Source: CAYWRZ01 sp964460845
Lineage (GTDB): Bacteria; Bacteroidota; Bacteroidia; Flavobacteriales_D; UBA2798
Assembly: GCA_964460845.1 (NCBI GenBank)
Contig: CAYWRZ010000004.1
Location: forward strand, 124,001 to 188,000
Reading direction: 5' to 3'
Length of the DNA: 64,000 nt
Below, one piece after another: positions 1-8,623 of this stretch. Under the pieces are notes generated by a model. The model was not told the DNA's origin, made no database searches, and saw only the letters and a list, made by a program, of their open reading frames with translations. Every line of letters begins with the position of its first letter. The first letter of the stretch is position 1. Made by a program: the position numbers and the translations under genes.

Positions 1-257
1 ATTTCTCCGAAAATCTCCGGAATGGCATTTTTGCTGGTCGAACGTTTGCGGCTAATGTAGCGCTGTCCGGGTTTTACGTCAAACTTGATGTTGGCTACTC
101 CGGCGCCGTCCTGCCCCCGGTTGTGCTGCTTTTCCATCAGCAGGTAGAGCTTGTTAAGCCCGTAGAAAGGCGTTCCGTATTTTTGTACGTAGTAGGGGAG
201 GGGTTTAAGAAGACGCAGTACGACAATACCGCATTCGTGCTTGATGATATCGCTCAT
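1..257 (-). CDS. purF: Amidophosphoribosyltransferase, N-terminal part (runs off the window)
   Basis: This is the first committed enzyme of purine synthesis, transferring glutamine amide nitrogen to PRPP. Only about 85 N-terminal residues are present. They start MSDIIKHECGIVVLRLL and continue through QHNRGQDGAG, the signature of the N-terminal-nucleophile glutaminase domain. The catalytic Cys is residue 9, so an eight-residue propeptide would have to be removed, as is known for the B. subtilis-type enzyme; the removal is inferred from family knowledge. The start ATG is at 257-255 and a promoter box lies just upstream at 286-279. Two other purine genes (purT, purD) lie further along but are not in the same transcript. 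Confidence 0.9.
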   Translation of the reverse strand, partial: MSDIIKHECGIVVLRLLKPLPYYVQKYGTPFYGLNKLYLLMEKQHNRGQDGAGVANIKFDVKPGQRYISRKRSTSKNAIPEIFGE

Positions 258-278
258 TACGGGAAAAGAATCGGGCTA

Positions 279-286
279 CAAAGGTA
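279..286 (-). promoter_or_regulatory. Promoter -7 box of purF
   Basis: Reading the minus strand the box is TACCTTTG, a full match to the Bacteroidota sigma-ABfr -7 consensus TAnnTTTG (established knowledge). It lies 21 bases before the purF ATG. No clear TTG -33 box is seen. Confidence 0.6.
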
Positions 287-435
287 AGGTTAAATTTTTA
301 TTAAAGTGGATAAAAAGCGGTCTGTGGCCGTAGCGTTTTTACGGCCCGGAGAGGTGAAACGAAGAGCTACTATATGATAAGCAACATATTACCGTGTTGC
401 GCGTCTAATGAAAGCTTGCTACCTTAACAGTCAGA

Positions 436-3400
436 ATGTTTCGGATCCTTGTGCGATATCTTATACTGACCCTCCTGGGATTCTTGTGGTTACCCGCCCT
501 GGCCGACCACCCGAACATTTTTTTTACCCCTAATCAGGGGCAGTGGGACGAGCGTATCCGTTACTCCCTGAAGCTGCTTAACGGCAACATGTACCTCGAA
601 AACGGCGGCCTCAGCTATTTTTTCGTACAGGGCGAAAATCATCACCATACTGCTGAAGTACCTGAAGAATGGCAGGCGCACAGTGTCAAAGTGGATTTTA
701 TAGGCGCTTTACCCCAACCGGTGTTGCGTACGGGTAACCTTACCCCGTTTTATTACAATTATTTTATCGGCTCCGATCCTTCCCGTTGGAAAAGCGAGAT
801 CCGTTCGGCCTACAGCGTGCGGTACGAAAACCTTTACGACCGGATAGATCTGGAGTTTTACGGCACGCCCGAAGAGCAGCTCAAATACGATTACCATGTT
901 CGCCCCGGCGGTGATCCGGCGGCTATTCGTCTGCGTTACCGTGGCGCCGATCGGCTGTTTGTAGCCGAAAACGGAGATCTGCACGTGCAGACCAGCCTGG
1001 GGACGATCATTGAAAAACGACCGGTGGCTTTTCAGGAAACGCCGGCAGGTAAAAAAGAAGTGCTTTGCCGGTACCGTTTGCAGGGAAATGAGCTTTCCTT
1101 TGATTTTCCGCGTGGATACGACGCACGCTATACCCTTGTGATCGACCCTGTGCTGGTTTTCTCCTCCTTTACCGGTTCTACGGCCGATAACTTCGGGTTT
1201 ACCGCTACTTACGATTACGAAAAAAATACTTTCGGAGGCGGAATCGTATATCCCGGCGGGCAATATCCGGTAACAGCGGGCGCCTTTCAGACCAGCTTCA
1301 ACGGGACCCTTAGCTCTTCTACCCGCGATGTGGGTATCAGCAAATTTAACGCTGACGGCTCAACGCTGCTGTATTCGACCTATCTCGGCGGTACGGGAAT
1401 GGATGCGCCGCACAGTCTGGTGGTGAACAGGCAGGGTGAGCTGTATGTGATGGGTACCACAGGTTCGACTAATTTCCCCATTCCTACCGGAGGATACAGC
1501 AATACGTTCAGAGGTGGATCTTCCGCTTCTCCTCCGGCATCGGGTACCACCTATAGTTCGGGCAGCGATATTTTTATTGCTCGTTTCAATCCGCAGGGTA
1601 CCGTACTGATGGGAGCGACGTATATGGGTGGATCGGGTAACGACGGACTCAATCTTTCTTTAACACTTTCGTATAATTACGGCGATCCTTTTCGGGGCGA
1701 AATCATCATCGACCATCAGGGTAACTGCGTGGTTTCTTCGGTGACAGCCTCCCCTAATTTTCCGCAGGTGAACCCGACACAGGCTTCGTACGGCGGAGGC
1801 GGATATGATGCTTGCGTGTTTAAGCTCGACGCTTCGCTCAGCAACCTGCTTTGGAGCACCTTTTTAGGCGGTAGCGGCGACGATTCGGCTTATGGCATAC
1901 AGATAGATTCCAATGGCGATATGTATGTGGCGGGCGGCACCGCCAGTAGTAATTTTCCGGTCACTTCGGCAGTGGTAAAGCCTTCGTATGGCGGAGCGAT
2001 AGACGGATACATAGCGCGCTTTGCAGCCGCAGGCGGCACGATGATCGCTTCTACTTTCCTTGGCACAGGCGCTTATGATCAGTGCTATTTTGTGCAGTTG
2101 GATACCGACGACAATGTGTATGTGGTAGGCCAAACCACGGGCACCTATCCCATTATGCCGGCTTCGGTGTATAACGTGCCCAATAGCGGGCAGTTTATTC
2201 ACAAGCTCGACAATATGCTTTCTACTACTCTTTTTTCGACTACTGTAGGAAGAGGAGCGGGCACGGTAGATATTTCTCCTTCGGCTTTTCTCGTCAACGA
2301 TTGCGGACTTATTTACTTAGCCGGATGGGGAGGCAATCTGAACGGAATGAGTCCGTATCACGCTACGTCCAGCACGACACAGGGATTGCCGGTTACCCCC
2401 GATGCTTTGCAGTCCACTACCGACGGGAAAGATTTTTATTTGATGATTCTCCAAAAAGATGCGGCGGGATTGATGTATGCCACCTTTTTCGGAGCCTCTA
2501 CCGGCTCTTCAGGTTTGGGGGGCGAGCATGTGGATGGAGGCACCAGCCGTTTCGACAAAGACGGGGTGGTGTATCAGGCGGTGTGTGCGGGTTGCGGCGG
2601 GCTTTCATTTCCCACTACTCCCGGCGTATGGTCCACTACCAACAACAGCAGTAACTGCAACCTGGCCGTATTTAAGATAGATCTGAAAGAAGTGATTGCA
2701 TTGGCAGGGGTTGTAGCGCCCGACGGAATATGCACCTTACCGGCCGATTTTGTATTTCAGAATCACAGCGTAGGAGCTACTAATTACCTGTGGGATTTTG
2801 GCGACGGTAATACTTCTACCGTTTATAATCCGACGCATTCTTATGCCGATACCGGGCGTTATATCATTACATTGGTAGCGCTCGATACTACGGCCGATTG
2901 TATCGCTTCCGACACCTTGTTTTTGGAAGTATATGTACCGGGGCCGCTTACCGTTACCTATACGCCTGGCGATACGATCTGTGTAGGCGAATCGCTTAGC
3001 TTTAACCTTTCGGGGGGGCAAACTTATCAGTGGTCGCCGCCCGATTACCTTTCGACCACCACCGGGCCTAATCCTGTGGCTACACCTCCGCAAACCACCA
3101 CTTACACGGTAGTGGCTACCGATGCTTACGGCTGTAGGGATACTGCGGCAATCGAAGTAGTGGTAAAGCCTTATACGGAGGCTGAGTTTTCCGTGCATTT
3201 TACGCCCTGTACATTTCCTGCGGTAGTATCGTTCGAAAATGAGAGCGAGCATGCCGTACATTATTTTTGGGATTTTGGTAACGGATTTACCTCGACCGAA
3301 CCCGAACTTCAGCAAATTTACACCGAGCCGGGGTATTACACCATTACCCTGGTAGCTATCGATTCGTCGAGCTGTAACGGTGCCGACACCATGCAATTCG

Positions 3401-4155
3401 AGATTTTTCTTCCCCCGCCTGCCTCGGTATCCGTATCCGGTTCGGATACAATATGTTTGGGGCAGCAACTGCTTTTACAGGCTGCGGGTGGAGTCTCTTA
3501 CAGTTGGAGTCCACCGTATGGACTTTCCGACCCCTATAGCCCTTCTCCCTGGGCCAATCCCGAAATGGGTACTACCTATACCGTGATTGCTACCGACAGC
3601 AATGGCTGTGCCGATACGGCTACCGTTTTTATTGAGGTATTTCCGCCCGCTTCTATCGATGCGGGTCCCGACGGCATAGCCGACATTGGCCGTACGCCCG
3701 TGCTTAATCCTTACATTCCGCCCGGTGGCAGTTTTTACTGGACACCTACCGAGGGGCTCAGTTGTGTGACCTGTCTCTCGCCGCAGGCAAATCCCGAGTT
3801 CAATACCACGTATTACCTTCACTACACGGATCCTTACGGCTGTACATACATCGATTCCATGCAGGTATTGGTTTCTCCTTCGGTATTTATCCCCAACGCG
3901 TTTACGCCCAATGGCGATGGGTTAAATGATGTGTTTTTTCCGCAGGTGCGTAACCTTTCGCATTATGAGTTTTTCGTGTTTAATCGCTGGGGAGAGCTTA
4001 TTTTTACCTCTACTACGGCGGGCGACGGCTGGGACGGCACCATAAAAGGGCGTCAGGCGCCTCTTGATGTATATGTGTGGCGCATTGATTATTCCGATTT
4101 TATTGAGCCCGGTATTACCCGAACCAAGCGTGGGCATGTCACTCTTGTACGTTAA
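436..4155 (+). CDS. Secreted SBBP/PKD-repeat protein with type IX secretion C-terminal domain
   Basis: A 1239-residue exported protein. A signal peptide ending near ALA (residue 23) is followed by a region starting NQGQWDERIRYSL that resembles the DUF7948-type N-domain. Next come repeats of the SBBP type (for example WSTFLGGSGDDSAYGI) between roughly residues 290 and 600. Two PKD-like domains follow, with WDFGDG near residue 785 and WDFGNG near 944. The last ~90 residues (FIPNAFTPNGDGLNDVF ... NRWGELIF) are the gliding-motility-associated type B sorting domain, which directs export through the type IX system and surface attachment. The role is probably adhesive or structural; the substrate is unknown. 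The gene stands alone, with an inverted repeat after it. Confidence 0.85.
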   Translation: MFRILVRYLILTLLGFLWLPALADHPNIFFTPNQGQWDERIRYSLKLLNGNMYLENGGLSYFFVQGENHHHTAEVPEEWQAHSVKVDFIGALPQPVLRTGNLTPFYYNYFIGSDPSRWKSEIRSAYSVRYENLYDRIDLEFYGTPEEQLKYDYHVRPGGDPAAIRLRYRGADRLFVAENGDLHVQTSLGTIIEKRPVAFQETPAGKKEVLCRYRLQGNELSFDFPRGYDARYTLVIDPVLVFSSFTGSTADNFGFTATYDYEKNTFGGGIVYPGGQYPVTAGAFQTSFNGTLSSSTRDVGISKFNADGSTLLYSTYLGGTGMDAPHSLVVNRQGELYVMGTTGSTNFPIPTGGYSNTFRGGSSASPPASGTTYSSGSDIFIARFNPQGTVLMGATYMGGSGNDGLNLSLTLSYNYGDPFRGEIIIDHQGNCVVSSVTASPNFPQVNPTQASYGGGGYDACVFKLDASLSNLLWSTFLGGSGDDSAYGIQIDSNGDMYVAGGTASSNFPVTSAVVKPSYGGAIDGYIARFAAAGGTMIASTFLGTGAYDQCYFVQLDTDDNVYVVGQTTGTYPIMPASVYNVPNSGQFIHKLDNMLSTTLFSTTVGRGAGTVDISPSAFLVNDCGLIYLAGWGGNLNGMSPYHATSSTTQGLPVTPDALQSTTDGKDFYLMILQKDAAGLMYATFFGASTGSSGLGGEHVDGGTSRFDKDGVVYQAVCAGCGGLSFPTTPGVWSTTNNSSNCNLAVFKIDLKEVIALAGVVAPDGICTLPADFVFQNHSVGATNYLWDFGDGNTSTVYNPTHSYADTGRYIITLVALDTTADCIASDTLFLEVYVPGPLTVTYTPGDTICVGESLSFNLSGGQTYQWSPPDYLSTTTGPNPVATPPQTTTYTVVATDAYGCRDTAAIEVVVKPYTEAEFSVHFTPCTFPAVVSFENESEHAVHYFWDFGNGFTSTEPELQQIYTEPGYYTITLVAIDSSSCNGADTMQFEIFLPPPASVSVSGSDTICLGQQLLLQAAGGVSYSWSPPYGLSDPYSPSPWANPEMGTTYTVIATDSNGCADTATVFIEVFPPASIDAGPDGIADIGRTPVLNPYIPPGGSFYWTPTEGLSCVTCLSPQANPEFNTTYYLHYTDPYGCTYIDSMQVLVSPSVFIPNAFTPNGDGLNDVFFPQVRNLSHYEFFVFNRWGELIFTSTTAGDGWDGTIKGRQAPLDVYVWRIDYSDFIEPGITRTKRGHVTLVR

Positions 4156-4213
4156 GGCACCGTTCCCTCAGTAAGGTGCAACAAAGTGGCAATTTTTTTA
4201 CCGTGTTCACGTT

Positions 4214-4256
4214 AATGCGTTTAAATTTACCCGCCCTCAGGCTTCCGAAACGCATT
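4214..4256 (+). terminator. Inverted repeat after the T9SS protein gene
   Basis: AATGCGTTT (4214-4222) and AAACGCATT (4248-4256) form a perfect 9-bp stem with a 25-nt loop, about 60 bases after the stop codon. There is no real T-run, so termination is only possible, not clear. Confidence 0.35.
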
Positions 4257-4304
4257 TGAATGTTAACAAACCGCACAAATAATTTTTTATTGGCGTCAAA
4301 ATTC

Positions 4305-4312
4305 TATTTTTG
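4305..4312 (+). promoter_or_regulatory. Promoter -7 box of the exbB-tonB operon
   Basis: TATTTTTG matches TAnnTTTG. A start near 4319 would give an AT-rich leader of about 68 nt before the exbB ATG at 4387. Confidence 0.5.
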
Positions 4313-4386
4313 CTAATCTGTTTTTAAAAGTGAGCGAGCAACGAGTTTAACAACTTAATTTAACCAAAAACTAAATTTTAAGAAAA

Positions 4387-5217
4387 ATGGCAAACGCACC
4401 AACACTAACAAAAGAGAAGAAGGGTAGCTCTCGTTCAGGCGCTATTTTTGCAAGCTTATCGATCATTATTTGTATTGTGATCGGTGCTCTCGTGTGGCAA
4501 TTCGTGATGGGACACCCGTCCAACTTTGAAGGTGGCGACCCCGAAAACGGTCACCCGCTGCCCGGTAACTATTTCGGTATGGTTTACAAAGGTGGATACG
4601 TGGTACCTGTGCTGATGGGATTGTTCCTGATGGTGATAGTGTTCTCTATTGAGCGCTTTTTTGTAATTACCAAAGCTGCCGGTAAAGGAAATGTAGGTGC
4701 ATTTGTGAAAAAAGTACAGCGCAACCTTGCCAAAGGCGATATCAATTCGGCTTTAGCAGAGTGCGACAAGCAGCGTGGTTCTGTAGCCAATGTAATCAAA
4801 GCTGGTCTGAGAAAATACCAGGAAGTGGAGAAAGACGGTAATCTCGACACCGAGCAGGCTGTAGTTGCCATTCAGAAAGAAATTGAAGAGGCTACCGCAC
4901 TGGAGATGCCTATGCTGGAGCAAAACCTTACCGTAATCGCCACGCTGGTTTCTATCGGTACGCTTACCGGTCTTTTGGGAACGGTAACGGGTATGATTAA
5001 AGCGTTTGCGGCACTCTCTTCCGCAGGTTCTCCCGACCAGGCGCAGCTTGCCAACGGTATCTCTGAAGCACTTATCAATACGGCTACCGGTATTGCGACT
5101 TCTACTGTGGCTATCATCATGTACAACCTGTTTACCACTCGTATCGATAAGCTTACCTATTCTATCGATGAGGCCGGTTTCTCGATTGTACAGACCTACG
5201 CCAGCACGCACAAGTAA
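4387..5217 (+). CDS. exbB: MotA/TolQ/ExbB proton channel family protein
   Basis: Inner-membrane proton-channel subunit of the TonB energising complex, which powers outer-membrane receptors with the proton motive force. The 276 residues show a hydrophobic segment near 20-45, one near 70-90 (VPVLMGLFLMVIVFSIERFF) and two in the C-half around LGTVTGMIKAFAAL and NTATGIATSTVAIIMYNLF, the conserved ExbB/TolQ core. The N-terminal extension before the second segment is usual in Bacteroidota. It is the first gene of a run of seven plus-strand genes that includes two exbD and two tonB, so ExbB rather than MotA or TolQ is the best reading. Confidence 0.9.
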   Translation: MANAPTLTKEKKGSSRSGAIFASLSIIICIVIGALVWQFVMGHPSNFEGGDPENGHPLPGNYFGMVYKGGYVVPVLMGLFLMVIVFSIERFFVITKAAGKGNVGAFVKKVQRNLAKGDINSALAECDKQRGSVANVIKAGLRKYQEVEKDGNLDTEQAVVAIQKEIEEATALEMPMLEQNLTVIATLVSIGTLTGLLGTVTGMIKAFAALSSAGSPDQAQLANGISEALINTATGIATSTVAIIMYNLFTTRIDKLTYSIDEAGFSIVQTYASTHK

Positions 5218-5304
5218 ATACCTGTCGGGTAGAAACGGGTATGCGGCGCATCTCGTTTTTCCTGCAGAAGTAAACGAATACTGTTTTTCTATTAAATCAA
5301 AGCG

Positions 5305-5925
5305 ATGCCTAAAGTAAAGGTTCCCAGAAAAAGTACGGCGATAGACATGACCGCGATGTGCGACGTGTCCTTTCTCCTGCTCACCTTCTTTATCCTCACC
5401 GCTACTGCGCGTACTCCGGAGGCGCTACCCGTAGATACTCCGGCTTCGACCGCACAGGTGAAGCTGCCCGATACCGACATCGCCACCGTGACCATAGGCC
5501 AGGGAAAGATCTTCTTTGGGGTTACCGGTCAGCCGGTGCGTGTACGTATGCTCGAACGTATGAGCGAGAAGTATCCGCAGTACGGAGGGTTTACCGAAGA
5601 GGAAATAAAGCGTTTTTCATTGATGGATAATTTCGGTGTGCCTTTCGGAAGTCTGAAGCCGCTGATTAAACTCAATGGAGACGAACGTAATCGCCCCGGT
5701 GTACAGCCTGGAATACCCACCGACTCGCTCGATAACCAACTGAGAGAATGGGTGTTGGCGGCGCGTTATGCCACTAAAGAGTTGAATAACACAGAGCTCA
5801 GGCTTACGATCAAAGGTGATTCGAAGGAAGATTATCCCACTATCAAGAAAGTGATTGATGTGTTCCAGGAGCAGAAGATCAATAAGTTCAGCCTGATAAC
5901 CAACATGAGAAGCGGAGAAGAATAA
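5305..5925 (+). CDS. exbD: ExbD/TolR family biopolymer transport protein (first copy)
   Basis: Single-span inner-membrane partner of ExbB. The 206 residues carry a basic N-terminus, then TAIDMTAMCDVSFLLLTFFI, in which the membrane Asp (in MCDV) is the proton-carrying residue of the family, followed by a periplasmic domain. The domain is longer than in proteobacterial ExbD (about 140 residues) and has an extra middle segment (MLERMSEKYPQYGGFTEEE). It lies 87 bases after exbB and 24 bases before a second exbD. The two copies differ in sequence, so a heteromeric ExbD pair is possible. Confidence 0.9.
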   Translation: MPKVKVPRKSTAIDMTAMCDVSFLLLTFFILTATARTPEALPVDTPASTAQVKLPDTDIATVTIGQGKIFFGVTGQPVRVRMLERMSEKYPQYGGFTEEEIKRFSLMDNFGVPFGSLKPLIKLNGDERNRPGVQPGIPTDSLDNQLREWVLAARYATKELNNTELRLTIKGDSKEDYPTIKKVIDVFQEQKINKFSLITNMRSGEE

Positions 5926-5949
5926 CCCAGTCCTTAAAACACGAACACG

Positions 5950-6495
5950 ATGGCAGAATTAGATACCTCCGGTGGTGGTAAGAAAAAAGGTGGTAAGGTA
6001 AGGAGTAAAAAGCAGTCCACACGCGTCGATTTGACCGCGATGGTGGATCTCGCCTTCTTATTGATCACGTTTTTTATGCTTACCACGACACTGGCCAAGC
6101 CGCAGGCAATGGATGTAGCCATGCCGGATAAATCAGAGAAAATAGACAACTTGGAAGTGGCCGATAACCGTTCCATGACTATACTGCTGGGTAAAGACAA
6201 CAAGCTGATATGGTTCATGGGGCAGATTGACGCTCCTCTTGAAGGACCTACCGTAGAGAATTACGGGAAAAACGGGGTTAGACAAATATTGCTTGAAAAA
6301 GTGAAAAAGATACCTGAGCTGACCGGCGATCCGAAAAAGGGGCTAATAGTACTTATCAAGCCTGCCGAGACTTCTAAATACCTGAATTTGGTCGATATCC
6401 TTGATGAAATGAAGATTACCAAGGTGCCTTCGTTTGCCATTGTGGACATCACCGATCCTGATATTGAGCTGCTCGATAGCAAAAACCTTTACTGA
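5950..6495 (+). CDS. exbD: ExbD/TolR family biopolymer transport protein (second copy)
   Basis: A second ExbD-type subunit, 181 residues, with a Gly/Lys-rich N-terminus (TSGGGKKKGGKVRSKK), the membrane helix VDLTAMVDLAFLLITFFM containing the key Asp, and a periplasmic domain ending in ITDPDIELLDSKNLY. It differs from the first copy in the N-terminus and the periplasmic part, so it is not a recent duplicate. Paired exbD genes after exbB are common in Bacteroidota (established knowledge). A 162-base structured leader separates it from the next gene. Confidence 0.9.
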   Translation: MAELDTSGGGKKKGGKVRSKKQSTRVDLTAMVDLAFLLITFFMLTTTLAKPQAMDVAMPDKSEKIDNLEVADNRSMTILLGKDNKLIWFMGQIDAPLEGPTVENYGKNGVRQILLEKVKKIPELTGDPKKGLIVLIKPAETSKYLNLVDILDEMKITKVPSFAIVDITDPDIELLDSKNLY

Positions 6496-6616
6496 ACCTA
6501 AGCAGGTCCGTTTGCGTATAAAGGAATTATCGTGCATACTGTCAGCTTCTCTTGGCGGCGTTAACCAAAGGAACGGTCAGTATGAACGAGGCTCCGGACA
6601 ATACTAATTACCAGCC

Positions 6617-6656
6617 GCTTTCCGTTAGTAATATACTAACTTTTAATACGGAAAGC
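6617..6656 (+). promoter_or_regulatory. Nested hairpin directly before the first tonB start codon
   Basis: GCTTTCCGT (6617-6625) pairs perfectly with ACGGAAAGC (6648-6656), and inside it TAGTA (6626-6630) pairs with TACTA (6634-6638). The start codon ATG is at 6658, one base after the outer stem. The structure would hide the ribosome entry site, so translation control of tonB is plausible. Confidence 0.5.
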
Positions 6657-6657
6657 C

Positions 6658-7482
6658 ATGGTAGGAAACAAGTCGGACATTTTTCAGGAACAGTGGCTGG
6701 AGCTGGTGTTTCAGGATCGCAACAGATCGTATGGAGCCTATCAGCTTCGCCGGGAAAATTCGAAAACGACCCTTTTGGCGCTGCTCACCGGAGGGATTTT
6801 GTTTTCCGTAGCCATTACCGCTCCTTTTGTGGTAAAATTGCTGCGAAGCGCTGAGGTTTCCGTAAACCTGAGCCTGCCCGAAGAGCGGATAGTGGAGGTG
6901 CCTGTGCTTCCGATTCCGCCGAAAAAAGACCCGCAAACGGCAATACTGCCGCCGGCGGCTCCGGAACAAAAGCAGGAACCACGCGTAACGAAACCGCAGG
7001 AACTCTTTACGCAGATGGTGGTCTCTCCTGAAGGGCAGGATGACCCGGCCACCATGGAGGATCTGAAAAATGCCGAACCGGGCAGCAAAAAGCTCGACGG
7101 CGATCCGGGAGCGATTTCGCTTGAAATCGATACCCTTGACCGGCAAAGAGGTTCTTTAGAGATTGATATGCCGCCTGTGGAACAGGAATTTTTGGAAGTG
7201 CTCCCGAGTTTGAACGGATTTTATGAGTACTTTGCAGACCACTATTCCATTCCGAAGCCGGCTTTGGCCGCCAGGGTCAATGGCACGATTTTTCTGCGTT
7301 TCATCGTCGAAAAAAACGGTAGCCTGAGCGACATTCAGGTGATGCGCGACCTCGGTTACGGAACAGGAGAAGAAGCGGTACGAGTGCTGAAAAACTCACC
7401 CGCGTGGAATCCCGGAATCCAAAATGGCCATCCGGTGCGTGCGTCTCTGATTATGCCCGTGAAAATAAAAACGAGCAAATAA
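6658..7482 (+). CDS. tonB: Energy transducer TonB (first copy)
   Basis: Periplasm-spanning protein that passes ExbBD energy to outer-membrane receptors. The 274 residues comprise a cytoplasmic N-part (FQDRNRSYGAYQLRR, typical of Bacteroidota TonB), a membrane segment near 37-60, a Pro-containing spacer, and a C-terminal TonB domain (GTIFLRFIVEKNGSLSDIQV ... GYGTGEEAVRVLK ... HPVRASLIMPVKI). The ATG at 6658 follows a hairpin with no Shine-Dalgarno. It is closely related to the next gene in its N- and C-terminal parts but not in the spacer. Confidence 0.9.
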   Translation: MVGNKSDIFQEQWLELVFQDRNRSYGAYQLRRENSKTTLLALLTGGILFSVAITAPFVVKLLRSAEVSVNLSLPEERIVEVPVLPIPPKKDPQTAILPPAAPEQKQEPRVTKPQELFTQMVVSPEGQDDPATMEDLKNAEPGSKKLDGDPGAISLEIDTLDRQRGSLEIDMPPVEQEFLEVLPSLNGFYEYFADHYSIPKPALAARVNGTIFLRFIVEKNGSLSDIQVMRDLGYGTGEEAVRVLKNSPAWNPGIQNGHPVRASLIMPVKIKTSK

Positions 7483-7544
7483 TTAAGTAGGAAAAAGCGT
7501 TAACATATTAACCGACATAACACAACCCTCAAAACCTAAAACTG

Positions 7545-8372
7545 ATGTTAGGGTCTAAATTAGACATATTCAAAACACAGTGGCTAGACGTGGTTTTCGC
7601 CGACCGCAACAAGGCTTACGGAGCTTATGTGCTGCGTAAGGAGAACTCCAGAACAACGACTATCGCGCTGTTAATCGGAGGGCTCTTCTTTATCACAGCC
7701 ATCTCCTCTCCACTGGTGATTAAGTACATCAAAGGACTCAACACCGAGATTGTAGAGGAAAAAAGAGAAGTAGAAGTGGAAATTCCGCTTTTACCGCCAC
7801 CTCCCATTGATGAGCTGGAGCCGCCACCCCCTCCTCCCGCACCCCCTCCCCCCCGCGTGGATCAGATCCGTTTCCCGCCACCCGTAGTGGTACCGGCCGA
7901 TCAGGTCAATCCTGATGATGAGCCGCCTACCGTAGAAGACCTTGTAGATGCCGATCCAAGTGATAAGACCCTGGAAGGGGATCCCGATGCGGATATCGTG
8001 ATCGACGGTCCCACAGGTGAGGGTCCCAAGCAGTCGGATGTGACGGAAGACGGTATTCTCGACATCGCTTTTGTGGAGGTTACTCCTGAGTTTCCCGGCG
8101 GTTTGCAGAAGTTTTATGATTACTTCGGGAAAAACTACAAGTATCCCGCTATGGCTCGCCAGCAGGGTGTATCAGGACGTATCGCGCTGAGCTTTGTAGT
8201 GGAGAAAGACGGTCGCCTTACCGACATCAAAATCCTTCGCGATTTGGGTTACGGAACGGGTGAAGAAGCCGTGCGTGTGCTGAAAGGTTCCCCCCCCTGG
8301 AAACCCGGTATTCAGAACGGCCGCCCGGTAAGGGTCGCCTATACGATGCCGATTAAGCTTAACCTGCAGTGA
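7545..8372 (+). CDS. tonB: Energy transducer TonB (second copy)
   Basis: 275 residues with the same plan as the preceding gene: N-terminal FADRNKAYGAYVLRKENS, a membrane segment near 38-60, a strongly proline-rich spacer (EPPPPPPAPPPPRVD) and a C-terminal TonB domain (GRIALSFVVEKDGRLTDIKI ... LGYGTGEEAVRVLKG). The spacer is more classical than in the first copy, which suggests the two reach different receptor sets or distances. The stop codon overlaps the GTG start of the next gene, so translation is probably coupled. Confidence 0.92.
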   Translation: MLGSKLDIFKTQWLDVVFADRNKAYGAYVLRKENSRTTTIALLIGGLFFITAISSPLVIKYIKGLNTEIVEEKREVEVEIPLLPPPPIDELEPPPPPPAPPPPRVDQIRFPPPVVVPADQVNPDDEPPTVEDLVDADPSDKTLEGDPDADIVIDGPTGEGPKQSDVTEDGILDIAFVEVTPEFPGGLQKFYDYFGKNYKYPAMARQQGVSGRIALSFVVEKDGRLTDIKILRDLGYGTGEEAVRVLKGSPPWKPGIQNGRPVRVAYTMPIKLNLQ

Positions 8373-8623
8373 GTCTGAACGACGAACAGTTATACCGGTC
8401 TTACGCCCGTAGAACCAAACAGAAATCGCCCGTAAAGCGATTTCTGTTTATTTTCGGGGTGCTCATGTTTACCCTGTATTTTGTGCTGGGATGGATGATC
8501 ATCTTTTGGGAAACAATGCCCTTCGATCTTACCCAAACTCAGCGCACCTTGTTTGGCGTGCTGCTCATCGTCTATTCTTTTTTGAGATTTATCCGTTTAT
8601 TTCAGGCAAAACGCGAAGAATGA
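8369..8623 (+). CDS. Small two-span membrane protein
   Basis: 84 residues, GTG start overlapping the tonB stop (GTGA at 8369-8372). A basic N-terminus (SYARRTKQKSPVKR) precedes two hydrophobic helices, FLFIFGVLMFTLYFVLGWMI and TLFGVLLIVYSFLRFIRLF. The stop overlaps the next start (ATGA, 8620-8623). I recognise no family. Its fixed place between tonB and a PstS-like gene suggests a structural role in the same membrane complex; this is inference. Confidence 0.75.
   Translation: MSLNDEQLYRSYARRTKQKSPVKRFLFIFGVLMFTLYFVLGWMIIFWETMPFDLTQTQRTLFGVLLIVYSFLRFIRLFQAKREE

Noticed and set aside
6552..6854. 100-codon frame before and into the first tonB gene
   Set aside because: Covers the structured leader and overlaps tonB in another frame; no protein-like features.
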